35,188 nt of DNA from Burkholderiales bacterium. GTDB taxonomy: Bacteria > Pseudomonadota > Gammaproteobacteria > Burkholderiales > SG8-39. Numbering within the stretch: the first letter of the stretch is position 1; the number at the start of each line of letters is the position of its first letter. Where the stretch lies: assembly GCA_027457185.1 (NCBI GenBank), contig DAIDTN010000136.1, forward strand, positions 1-35,188, in the 5' to 3' direction. Made by a program: the position numbers and the translations under genes. Below, piece after piece: positions 16,398 to 23,899 of this stretch. Below the pieces are notes generated by a model. That model was not told where the DNA came from and did no database searches. It worked only from the letters and a program-made list of their open reading frames with translations.

Positions 16398-16514
16398 CTT
16401 GCCTCCCGGCGAAACACTGGAACGGTCCCAGAGGCGGCCCACGCGGGATGATTCGCGGAAGGGGCGAGAAGGACCGGCGGCGAGGGAAATGGCCGTGGTT
16501 CCCCTCCTTCTGGC

Positions 16515-16558
16515 AGTGTCCCCCCTTTTCACCGTAGCGGTATGTGCGCTAGCCCACA
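16515..16558 (-). promoter_or_regulatory. Operator copy 5 (16543-16558), possible kaiC promoter
   Basis: TGTGCGCTAGCCCACA at 16543-16558, flanked by TA on the left and TA on the right, so the symmetry extends to 20 bp with one mismatch pair. On the minus strand GACACT (16520-16515) lies one base further than the shared spacing (centre -42.5), predicting a start near 16508 and a leader of about 111 nt to the kaiC ATG. The plus-strand side has no -10-like hexamer (TGCCCG). It lies within the 425-bp gene-free stretch 16398-16822, which otherwise contains only copy 6. Confidence 0.4.
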
Positions 16559-16708
16559 TAGAACGCCGCTGCACTCCGCTGCCCGCGGCAGAGCCCAGTA
16601 AGCAGGACCTGATCATTGCGGCAGGCACCGCTTTGTTCAACCCATGGCCGAATATTTGGCTGACTCGAACCAAAGCCGGGCGCGGCTATGCGCGGCACTT
16701 TGCCCTTA

Positions 16709-16751
16709 TGCGCGCCAGCGCACGGAAAGCACCGAGCGCGGGAAGCACAAT
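16709..16751 (+). promoter_or_regulatory. Operator copy 6 (16709-16724) with -10 CACAAT
   Basis: TGCGCGCCAGCGCACG at 16709-16724, with one departure from the TGTR opening. CACAAT (16746-16751) stands at the shared spacing (centre -41.5), predicting a start near 16758 and a 65-nt leader before ATG 16823. The minus-strand side shows no matching hexamer, which fits because only the plus-strand gene pair follows this copy. Confidence 0.5.
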
Positions 16752-16822
16752 CAGCGCAGCGATCGAGGCCCTGCGGTAACGCCGTTACCGACTTGGGTTT
16801 AGAGACCACGAAGAGAGGCGAA

Positions 16823-17260
16823 ATGAAGACGCAAACGAACAGGCTTCTGCATCGGCCTTTGTTGGTCGGAAGCGTTGCGGCGATCTTGATCAGCGGCATT
16901 GCCATTGCCTCCGTTGCGATCTCGGCCCAGAGCTTTGACGGCGTCCTCGCAGGCGCGCCGCCGGCCGATACGTCCGCGCTGCACACCATCGCGGCAGCCG
17001 CCGGCCATGTCTACAGCTGTCCCGATTGCGGGGTGATCGAGTCGACGCGGGACATTGGAGGTCCCGGCGAAAAGACCGAAGTCGGCGCGTCCGATCGGAG
17101 TGCGGCCGGCAAGCGCGCCGAAATCGAGGCGAAGCCCATGCGGAACTACGAAATCACCATTCGCATGCAGGACGGATCCATGCGCGTGATCAAGGACCCC
17201 AGATCGGCGCGATGGCGGCAGGGGGAGCCGGTAACCGTCATAGCCGGCGTGGATCAATGA
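16823..17260 (+). CDS. Membrane-anchored envelope protein related to SlyB-like proteins, lacking the glycine zipper
   Basis: A 145-residue protein with an N-terminal membrane segment or uncleaved signal (about residues 13-36), a motif SCPDCGVIES (about 68-77), and a C-terminal part YEITIRMQDGSMRVIKD...RQGEPVTVIAG. The CxxCGVIES and YE-TVRM-DG motifs also occur in betaproteobacterial SlyB-like glycine-zipper envelope proteins; the glycine zipper that normally lies between them is absent here. Function is unknown. ATG 16823 has GAGAGG about 5 nt upstream. Its stop overlaps the start of the AI-2E-family gene (ATGA), so the two are coupled. Preceded by operator copy 6. Confidence 0.65.
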   Translation: MKTQTNRLLHRPLLVGSVAAILISGIAIASVAISAQSFDGVLAGAPPADTSALHTIAAAAGHVYSCPDCGVIESTRDIGGPGEKTEVGASDRSAAGKRAEIEAKPMRNYEITIRMQDGSMRVIKDPRSARWRQGEPVTVIAGVDQ

Positions 17261-18426
17261 GTTCGGCATCCGGCGAGGCCGTCAAGGAGATTGCGTCCGA
17301 TCCGGCTGTCGCCGCCGCGGAAGCAGTCGCGCTGGGGGATCGCCGGCGCAACACCAGTATGAGCCTGGCCATGAGCGTTCTGGCGGCCATCGCGTTGGTC
17401 GCCGCACTGTACCTGGCGCGCGCATTCTTCGTGCCCTTGCTGATCGGCATTCTGGGAAGCTACGCGCTGCGCCCGCTGGTCGACTGGCTCGAGGCGCATT
17501 ACATTCCGCGAGCTGCGGGCGCAGCGTTGGTGCTGTTCACCTTGGTCGGCGGACTATTGTGGGTGGGCTATTCCCTGAGAGACGATGCCGCAGCGATGAT
17601 CGAAAAGCTGCCCGAGGCCGCGCGCAAATTTCGACAGACAATGACCGACGCGCGCGCCGGCGGCAGGACGCCGCTGCAGAACATTCAGGAGGCCGCCAAC
17701 GAGATTCAGGGGGCCACGGCGGAGGCCGCACTGAGGCCGGGGAGGCGGCTTGCCGCGGTTAGCGCGCCGGAGCCTTCCGTTTGGCTGCGCGACTATGCGA
17801 TCGCGCAGTCGCGTCTGCTGATCAGCGTTGCGGCGCAGGCGCCGATCGTGCTGTTGCTCGCCTATTTCCTGCTGGCTTCCGGAGTGCATTTCCGGCGCAA
17901 GCTGGTGCAGTTCGTCGGTCCTTCGCTGTCGCGCAAGAAGGACGCCGTGCGGATTCTCGAACAAATCGACGTGCAGGTTCAGCGCTACCTGCTCACGATG
18001 CTCCTGTCTAATACTCTTGTCGCAATTGGCACCTGGCTCGCGTTCGAGGCGCTCGGCGTGGAGAATGCCGGCGTCTGGGGCGCTGCAGCGGGCGTGCTGC
18101 ATTTCATCCCCTATCTGGGCTCGGCGCTGATGGTGCTCGGAAGCGGGGTCGCCGCCTTTCTCCAGTTTGGATCGGCACTGCATGCGCTGAGCATCGCCGG
18201 CGCGGCGCTGCTGGTCGCGGGCGCGATTGGCCATTTGTTCATGACCTGGCTGCAGAGCCGGGCCGCGCGCGTGAATGCCGCCGTGCTGTTCATCGCCTTG
18301 CTGTTCTTCGGCTGGCTGTGGGGCATCTGGGGGCTGTTGCTCGGCGCGCCGCTGGTTGCGATCGTCAAAGTGGTCTGCGACCGCGTCGAAACGCTCAAAC
18401 CAGTCGGTGAACTGCTTGGGCGCTAA
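17257..18426 (+). CDS. AI-2E-family transporter (PerM/TqsA-like membrane protein)
   Basis: A 389-residue membrane protein. Two helices near residues 38-80 and one at 85-105, a soluble helical middle (about 110-180), then helices near 185-215, 240-275 and 285-385, with the family features RRKLVQFVGPSLSRKK.., HFIPYLGS and FFGWLWGIWGLLLGAPL. The family includes E. coli TqsA and PerM and also ion and small-molecule exporters, so the substrate cannot be named. The start at 17257 is set by a 4-nt overlap with the upstream gene and by the hydrophobic region that follows. Ends in TAA. Confidence 0.88.
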   Translation: MSSASGEAVKEIASDPAVAAAEAVALGDRRRNTSMSLAMSVLAAIALVAALYLARAFFVPLLIGILGSYALRPLVDWLEAHYIPRAAGAALVLFTLVGGLLWVGYSLRDDAAAMIEKLPEAARKFRQTMTDARAGGRTPLQNIQEAANEIQGATAEAALRPGRRLAAVSAPEPSVWLRDYAIAQSRLLISVAAQAPIVLLLAYFLLASGVHFRRKLVQFVGPSLSRKKDAVRILEQIDVQVQRYLLTMLLSNTLVAIGTWLAFEALGVENAGVWGAAAGVLHFIPYLGSALMVLGSGVAAFLQFGSALHALSIAGAALLVAGAIGHLFMTWLQSRAARVNAAVLFIALLFFGWLWGIWGLLLGAPLVAIVKVVCDRVETLKPVGELLGR

Positions 18427-18435
18427 TGTCTGCTA

Positions 18436-18478
18436 TGTGCGCGGGCAGACAGACCACGGTATGCATACACCCTAAGCT
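18436..18478 (+). promoter_or_regulatory. Operator copy 7 (18436-18451) with -10 TAAGCT
   Basis: TGTGCGCGGGCAGACA at 18436-18451; the right half departs from consensus at one inner position. TAAGCT (18473-18478) stands at the shared spacing (centre -41.5), predicting a start near 18485 and a 76-nt leader before ATG 18561. The minus-strand side, which would fire back into the AI-2E-family gene, has no matching hexamer. Confidence 0.5.
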
Positions 18479-18560
18479 GCGACATCCGCGGCAAGGGGCA
18501 AGCACCGCTTGCGCGATGCCGGTCTTCCATCAACCAGATTTTCGATTTAGAGGCGACCAA

Positions 18561-18779
18561 ATGAAAACGATACGGAAATATTCAATCAGCGCAGTTGCTG
18601 CAGCACTCTTGATCGGCCTGGGCGGTTGTGCCGGGATGTCACGGCAGGACCAGGGCACTGCCACAGGTGCCGTCGTAGGTGGCGTCGCGGGTAATGTCCT
18701 CGGCGGCGGCCTTCTTGGAACGGCGGCCGGAGCGGCGGTCGGCGGCGTCATCGGTCACGAGGTCACCCGGCCGAAGTAG
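18561..18779 (+). CDS. Glycine-zipper lipoprotein
   Basis: A 72-residue protein with a lipoprotein signal and a lipobox ending at Cys23 (IGLGGC). The rest is a double glycine zipper, TGAVVGGVAGNVLGGG and GTAAGAAVGGVIGHE (about residues 36-68). Glycine-zipper 2TM peptides of this kind (OsmB-like) are small envelope proteins, often induced by osmotic or other stress. ATG 18561 has GAGGCGA upstream. Behind operator copy 7, so probably activated with the other small envelope genes. Ends in TAG, followed four codons later by TAA. Confidence 0.85.
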   Translation: MKTIRKYSISAVAAALLIGLGGCAGMSRQDQGTATGAVVGGVAGNVLGGGLLGTAAGAAVGGVIGHEVTRPK

Positions 18780-18956
18780 CAACGCGCCGTATAATGAGGT
18801 GATTCAAACGGGAAGGGTCCCACGCCTTCCGCGGTCTTTCAGGCTACCCTGGGTCAGCTCTCGTTTCGGCAATTCCGAAGCGGGCCTTTTGAGTTGCTTG
18901 TGGCAAGGCGTGCTTGACGCGTCTTGTCGCTACTTCTTCCATGTTGAGGAAGCGAG

Positions 18957-19658
18957 ATGCAGCTGCCGGTCGCGAAATTCCTGTTGATGCTGGCATTGGC
19001 GCTCGCTGCGCCGGCAGCGTTTGCGCAAGACCTTGCGCCGGACGCGCTGCTGCGGTCGGTCTCGGCGGGGGGAATCGACAAAATCAAGCAGGAGCAGGAC
19101 CTCCACGCAGCGAGCCCGGCGAATATCGCGGCCCTGGTCGAAACCAGGATCGTGCCCCTGTTCGATTTCGTTCGCATGACGCGGCTTGCCATGGCACGCA
19201 ACTGGCGTCTGACCACGCCCGAGCAGCAGGCGTCGCTCACGGCGGAGTTCAAGATCATGCTGGTGCGGGCTTATTCCACTGCGCTCGCGCAATACCGCGG
19301 CGAGACCGTCGAATTCAAGCACCTGCGCGCCACGCCGCTCGATACCGAGGTGACGGTCAGGTCGGAGGTCAAACAACCCGGGAACGAACGCATGATCCTG
19401 AACTACGAGATGGAGAAGACGCCGGCGGGATGGAAGATCTACGACGTCGATGTTGCGGGAGTGCGCCTGGTTACGACCTATCGGGAGGTCTTCGCCGAAG
19501 AGGTGCGCGCTGGCGGCGTAAATGGCCTGATTAAATTCCTCGCTGACGGCAATCGGGAGGGCGGGTCGAGATTCAACTCCATCAAGGCCTCGTTTTGGGA
19601 AAAGTGCCGGGTCGTATATGCGATCTTCCAGAATGTATTTCGGCGCGGCGGGCAATAG
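18957..19658 (+). CDS. mlaC: MlaC/Ttg2D-family periplasmic phospholipid-binding protein
   Basis: A 233-residue protein with a signal peptide (cleavage after AFA, about residue 22). The MlaC body shows VPLFDFVRMTRLAMARNWRL, LVRAYSTALAQYRGETVEF, MEKTPAGWKIYDVDVAGVRL and EEVRAGGVNGLIKFLAD. MlaC shuttles phospholipids between the outer-membrane Mla complex and the inner-membrane MlaFEDB complex. Here it lies about 9 kb from mlaEFD, near a glycine-zipper gene. About 30 residues after NR (EGGSRFNSIKAS..) extend past the usual family end. ATG 18957 has GAGGA upstream. The 177 nt before it contains TATAAT at 18790-18795 but no matching -35. Confidence 0.9.
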   Translation: MQLPVAKFLLMLALALAAPAAFAQDLAPDALLRSVSAGGIDKIKQEQDLHAASPANIAALVETRIVPLFDFVRMTRLAMARNWRLTTPEQQASLTAEFKIMLVRAYSTALAQYRGETVEFKHLRATPLDTEVTVRSEVKQPGNERMILNYEMEKTPAGWKIYDVDVAGVRLVTTYREVFAEEVRAGGVNGLIKFLADGNREGGSRFNSIKASFWEKCRVVYAIFQNVFRRGGQ

Positions 19659-19811
19659 AGCGCCGGGATCGCGGTTCTACTCACATCAAGGCGCTGAATC
19701 TGCGGCGGGCCGGCGCCGCCAAACACCGCAAATACGGCAGGCGCTTTGCATACGCGCTGAATGCAAGGCCAGGGAGGGACGCCGGCGATCGATCGAGCCG
19801 TGCCGACGGGC

Positions 19812-20513
19812 TCACACGGCTTCGTGCATGTCCCTGACAATTTCGTAGCACGAGCAGCAGGCGGCTTCCAGGCCTTTGCGATCGAGAATCGCGATATTGC
19901 CGCGGCTGTAGCTGATCAGGCCGTCCTGCTGCAACGTGCGCGCGGCCTTGGTGACGCCGACGCGCCGCACGCCCAGCATCTGCGAGAGGAATTCCTGAGT
20001 GAGCCGGAATGAACCTGATCGCACGCGATCGTGGGTCATCAGCAGCCAGCGCGCCAGACGTGCTTCGATAACGTGAAAGCGGTTGCACGCGGCCGTCTGC
20101 GTGATTTGCGTCATCAGGCTGTAGGTATAGCGATGCAACTCGCGCGTCAGTGCGTGGCTTTGCCGGAGCTGTTTGAGAAATGACGCCGCATTCATGCGCA
20201 TGGCTGTTCCGGTTCCCTGCACCAGCGCGCGCACCGGGGAAATGTTGATCTCCAGCGCGAGTGGTATGCCGACCACGCCTTCGCGGCCGACCAGGCCGAC
20301 TTCCAGCGCCTGGTGTCGGTCCACCAGCGTCAGCAGGGAGACAAGCGAGTCATTGGGAAAGTAGACGTGCTTAATTTGCTCCCCGGGTTCATACAGCACA
20401 TCGCCGTAGGTCAGCACCACCTGCTCCATGTCGTCGATCAGTTGCCGATAGTCTTTGCGCGGCAGCGCGGCGAGCAGGCAATTGGCTACGGCTTTTTTCT
20501 TCGCAATAGGCAT
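19812..20513 (-). CDS. Crp/Fnr-family transcription regulator, proposed activator at the repeated palindromes
   Basis: A 233-residue protein: a cyclic-nucleotide-binding-type beta-barrel (GDVLYEPGEQIKHVYFPNDSLVSLL, GLVGREGVVGIPLAL), a dimerisation helix, and a Crp-type winged helix-turn-helix (RLTQEFLSQMLGVRRVGVTKAARTLQ, LISYSRGNIAILDRKGL), closing with CSCYEIVRD. It lacks the cysteine set of an FNR iron-sulfur cluster. Against the Crp recognition helix (RETVGR), the first Arg is kept, Glu is Val and the last Arg is Lys, which fits a Crp-like operator with changed inner bases. ATG 20513 has GAGG upstream; a longer form from ATG 20621 (AAGG upstream) adds 36 residues. A predicted promoter from operator copy 8 points at this gene, suggesting autoregulation. 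Confidence 0.88.
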   Translation of the reverse strand: MPIAKKKAVANCLLAALPRKDYRQLIDDMEQVVLTYGDVLYEPGEQIKHVYFPNDSLVSLLTLVDRHQALEVGLVGREGVVGIPLALEINISPVRALVQGTGTAMRMNAASFLKQLRQSHALTRELHRYTYSLMTQITQTAACNRFHVIEARLARWLLMTHDRVRSGSFRLTQEFLSQMLGVRRVGVTKAARTLQQDGLISYSRGNIAILDRKGLEAACCSCYEIVRDMHEAV

Positions 20514-20703
20514 GGCGGCCTCGGGTGTTGTCGCGCTCCCATGAGCATCCTCATGGCGAAGCGCGACCGGTGGCACACGGAGGTGCACAGAACCAGATCC
20601 GATGTAGACAGCAGTCATCATTTGCCTTCAATTGGAACCCCGTGACGCAGCGCACGCGAAAAACGCGGCGCCAGGGCGCGGTGCGAAGACTCTGTAGCGG
20701 CAA

Positions 20704-20773
20704 AGACTACGGCAAACAATTTGCGCTGTATGTACGCCGGCGCACAGAGCCGGCGCAAGCCGACGGGGAAAAT
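20704..20773. promoter_or_regulatory. Operator copy 8 (20731-20746), bidirectional promoter for the Crp/Fnr gene and the lmo0937-like gene
   Basis: TGTACGCCGGCGCACA at 20731-20746. On the plus strand GAAAAT (20768-20773) and on the minus strand TAGTCT (20709-20704) both stand at the shared spacing (centre -41.5), giving starts near 20780 and 20697. The minus-strand -10 is identical to that of copy 1. Leaders are about 122 nt to ATG 20902 and 76 or 184 nt to the two possible starts of the Crp/Fnr gene. The gene-free stretch 20514-20901 holds this element and nothing else that I can support. Confidence 0.6.
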
Positions 20774-20901
20774 TGCCCTCATTCACGCCATTCCTAAGGA
20801 AGGGGATGGACCCCCAATCCCGGCCGGAAACCGTCCAAAGCATGGTTTGTGCGCTTTGCCGATGCGGAGGTTTCGAATTCGACCACGAAAGGATAATAAG
20901 C

Positions 20902-21051
20902 ATGCTGTATACCATCGCCGTCGTTCTGATCATCCTGTGGCTCCTGGGGCTGGTGACTTCCTACACCATGGGCGGCTTCATTCACGTTCTGCTGGTCATC
21001 GCCATCGTTGTCGTCCTGCTCCGCGTTATAAGCGGGCGCAATCCCCTCTGA
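20902..21051 (+). CDS. lmo0937-family small membrane protein
   Basis: A 49-residue peptide with two membrane stretches (about residues 2-20 and 27-43) joined by SYTMGGFIH, ending in a short basic tail. The pattern IILWLLGLVTSYTMGGFIHVL is that of the lmo0937 family, small inner-membrane proteins of unknown function that are common beside stress-induced genes. ATG 20902 has AAAGGA about 8 nt upstream. It lies behind operator copy 8, divergent from the Crp/Fnr gene. Confidence 0.85.
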   Translation: MLYTIAVVLIILWLLGLVTSYTMGGFIHVLLVIAIVVVLLRVISGRNPL

Positions 21052-21122
21052 CCGCGGCGCCATTGGGCGTGTGCTTTTGGAAACTGCGTGCCGGCATCGT
21101 CCGGCGTAGAGAGGGACGATCC

Positions 21123-21695
21123 ATGCGGCCACCGCGCTCGGCTTTGGTTCCCCTGTTCCTGCTGCTAGCGCTTGCGACCCCCGCGTCGGCGCAGGACCAT
21201 GCGCGTGCCCGGACAGTTCCGCCTGCTTTCCCCGCGGGATTGGACCAGATCGTCTACAAAGGGCTGGTCGGCAATGTGCTCGACGCGGTTCCGATGGATG
21301 CTTCGGAACGCCTGGGCCTTCAGCGCGCCAACGCAGTCATAGGCAACACCTTATTTGGCCGGTCGCTGGCGATATTGGCAGGGTTGAGCAATCCCGTTCT
21401 GCTATTGGGGGGATTTGTCTGGGGCATTTGGGCGGCAGCCAATATCGCGCCGGTCAAGGCGGCGATGAAACGCGCGGTCGACCCGGACCAGTCCGGCGGC
21501 GGTGTTGCTGCGCCGGGGCGCGCGCTTGCGCTCTTCAATGTTTCCTCCGCCGTGACCGACACGCGCGCGAATGCGGCACCCGCGCCGGTTTTGTCGAGTT
21601 CGAATTCCGCCGGGGATCCAGGCGTTGCGGGCCCAGTACGTCCTCGCGTAATCAAGATATGGCTGCCGCAGCGCTCGCCTGCCCCGCTTCGATAG
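21123..21695 (+). CDS. Secreted or membrane protein of unknown function
   Basis: A 190-residue protein with a cleavable signal peptide (cleavage after ASA, about residue 23). A conserved-looking region follows (GLDQIVYKGLVGNVLDAVPMDASERLGLQ in two blocks) and one membrane segment near residues 80-102 (NPVLLLGGFVWGIWAAANI). The last 75 residues are Pro/Ala/Ser-rich and probably disordered. I do not recognise a domain with a known function. ATG 21123 has GAGAGGGA upstream. It starts 71 nt after the lmo0937-like stop, so it may share that transcript. Ends in TAG, followed four codons later by TGA. Confidence 0.65.
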   Translation: MRPPRSALVPLFLLLALATPASAQDHARARTVPPAFPAGLDQIVYKGLVGNVLDAVPMDASERLGLQRANAVIGNTLFGRSLAILAGLSNPVLLLGGFVWGIWAAANIAPVKAAMKRAVDPDQSGGGVAAPGRALALFNVSSAVTDTRANAAPAPVLSSSNSAGDPGVAGPVRPRVIKIWLPQRSPAPLR

Positions 21696-21939
21696 CTGCA
21701 AACGCATTGACCTTACCGACGGCGTGGCGGGGGGCAATGCCGAAACGTCCGCTCTGATCGCAAACGAATTCTTCCTATGGTCGTGAATTGGCCCCGCGTT
21801 CCGGCCAGATGAAACGGACAGGATGGGGCAGACATCGGCTCCCTGTGCGAAAATAAGCTCCCTGCCGCGGTAGCGCCTCGTTCGACGCCGACCGGGCCCG
21901 CAGCCAAATCCACCCTCGATCTGTTGTTCCCATCCGAAC

Positions 21940-23811
21940 ATGGCACATGGACATCATTCCGCCGCCTCAGCCGCCGACGCAGGGCCGCCCGTGTCCAGAG
22001 CGCGACCCAACGAATGGCGCGTGGTCGGCTTGCTGCTGCCCTACCTGTCGGAATATAAATGGCGGGTGCTGGTCGCTCTGATATTCCTCACCTCGGCCAA
22101 ACTCGCCAACGTCGGCGTGCCGCTGGTATTGAAGTCAGTCGTCGATGCGCTGTCGCCCGCGCAACAGGTGCTGGCGCTGCCGCTGGCGCTGCTGGTCGCC
22201 TATGGCGCGCTGCGCCTCTCGACCGTGCTGTTCGCCGAACTGCGCGACGTGGTATTCGTGCGGGTGACGCAGCGCGCCATCCGCCGCGTCGCGCTCACCG
22301 TGTTCCGCCATCTGCACAGCCTGAGCCTGCGCTTCCATCTGGATCGCCAGACCGGCGGCGTGTCGCGCGACATCTAGCGCGGCACGCGCGGCATTTCGAC
22401 GCTGCTGTCCTACATGCTGTTTTCCATCATTCCGGTGATCCTGGAATTCAGCCTGGTGGCGGTGGTGCTGCTGACCAAGTTCGACTGGCGCTTCGCCGCC
22501 GTCACCTTCGCCGCGGTCGCGATTTACATGTTTTTCACCGTCAGCGTCACCGAGTGGCGCATGGACATCCGCCGCCAGGCCAACGAGCTCGATTCGAAGG
22601 CCAACACCCGCGCCATCGACAGCCTGCTCAATTACGAGACCGTGAAATATTTCAACAACGAGGAGTACGAGGCGCGGCGCTACGACGACAACCTGCGCAA
22701 ATACGAATCGGCCGCGGTGAAAAACGAAATATCGCTCGGGCTGTTGAATGTCGGCCAGAGTTGTGTCATCGCGATCGCCGTGACGCTGCTGATGATCCTG
22801 GCGGCCGAGGGCGTGGTGAACAAGACGCTGACGCTGGGCGATCTGGTGCTGATCAACGGCCTGCTGATCCAGCTCTATATTCCGCTCAATTTTCTCGGCG
22901 TGGTGTACCGCGAGATCAAGCAGGCGCTGATCGACACCGACAGGATGTTCCGGCTGCTGGAGCAGAACCGGGAAATCCAGGACAGCCCCGACGCCTTGCC
23001 GCTCGCCTCGGGCAGCTGCTCGATTCGCTTCGAGCACGTGGATTTTTCCTACGATCCGAAGCGGCAGATCCTGTTCGACGTGTCGTTCGACGTGCCTGCG
23101 GGCAGCAAGGTCGCCGTGGTCGGGCACTCGGGCGCGGGCAAGTCCACGCTGGCGCGACTGCTGTACCGTTTCTATGACGTCAGCCGCGGCGCCATCGTCA
23201 TCAACGGTAGCGACATCCGCGCGCTGCAGCAATCCAGCCTGCGCGGTGCCATCGGCATCGTGCCGCAGGATACGGTGCTGTTCAACGACAGCATTTTCTA
23301 CAACATCCAGTGTGGCCGGCCCGAGGCGACGCGCGAGGAGGTGTTCGAAGCGGCGCGGACGGCGCATATCCATGAGTTCATCGAAAGCCTGCCCGACAAA
23401 TACGAGGCGCGGGTGGGCGAGCGCGGCCTGAAGCTCTCGGGCGGGGAAAAGCAGCGCGTCGCCATCGCGCGCGCCATCCTCAAGAATCCCGCCATCCTGA
23501 TTTTCGACGAAGCCACCTCGGCGCTCGATTCCGAGACGGAAAAATCGATTCAGGGCGAACTCGCGCGCATCGCCCAGGGGCATACCACGCTGGTGATCGC
23601 GCATCGCCTGTCCACCGTGATGGATGCGGACCAGATTCTGGTCATGGAGGCGGGGCGCATCATCGAGCGTGGCGGCCATCGCGAACTGCTGGAGCGCAAT
23701 GGCGCTTACGCCCAGATGTGGGCGCTGCAGCAGCAGGAGGAGTCGCAGCAGCAGCGGGCGAAAGTCGCGGACTTGCCGCCGACCATGGGCGTTCTTCAAA
23801 TTTCGCCTTAG
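21940..23811 (+). pseudogene. Atm1/HMT1-type ABC exporter, reading frame interrupted by one in-frame TAG
   Basis: The frame spans 624 codons with TAG at codon 146 (22375-22377). It is otherwise a complete half-transporter: six-helix membrane domain (about residues 30-340) with the Atm1 hallmark LLNYETVKYFNNEEYE, then an ATPase with Walker A GHSGAGKST, Q-loop VPQDTVLF, signature LSGGEKQR, Walker B ILIFDEATSALD and the switch HRLST. Atm1-type exporters move glutathione-linked compounds or metals. The TAG replaces Glu in the motif SRDI-E-RGTRGI of the second membrane helix region, where relatives have Glu. If unsuppressed, only 145 residues are made; a restart at ATG 22414 would lack helices 1-2. 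The ribosome binding site at 21940 is weak. The 244 nt before the gene holds nothing recognised. Confidence 0.82.
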
Positions 23812-23838
23812 GTAATACCCCTATCTTGTTATTTTTGC

Positions 23839-23867
23839 TTGCCAAATAAGAATCGAGCCGCTAGACT
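23839..23867 (+). promoter_or_regulatory. Putative sigma-70 promoter for the PBP7-type endopeptidase
   Basis: TTGCCA (23839-23844) and TAGACT (23862-23867) are separated by 17 nt, in an AT-richer patch between the ABC exporter stop (23811) and ATG 23900. A start near 23874 gives a leader of about 26 nt with AGGGAG just before the ATG. Sequence-only call. Confidence 0.4.
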
Positions 23868-23899
23868 GCGCCGAACGCCTAATCTTGCCAGGGAGCGAC

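Noticed and set aside
18790..18795. TATAAT before mlaC as a promoter
   Set aside because: No acceptable -35 lies at 16-18 nt, and it is close to the glycine-zipper stop. Not enough to call a promoter.
22135..23799. A 554-codon minus-strand frame opposite the ABC exporter
   Set aside because: It is the antisense shadow of a clear ABC transporter; the sequence is His/Gln/Arg-rich and repetitive.
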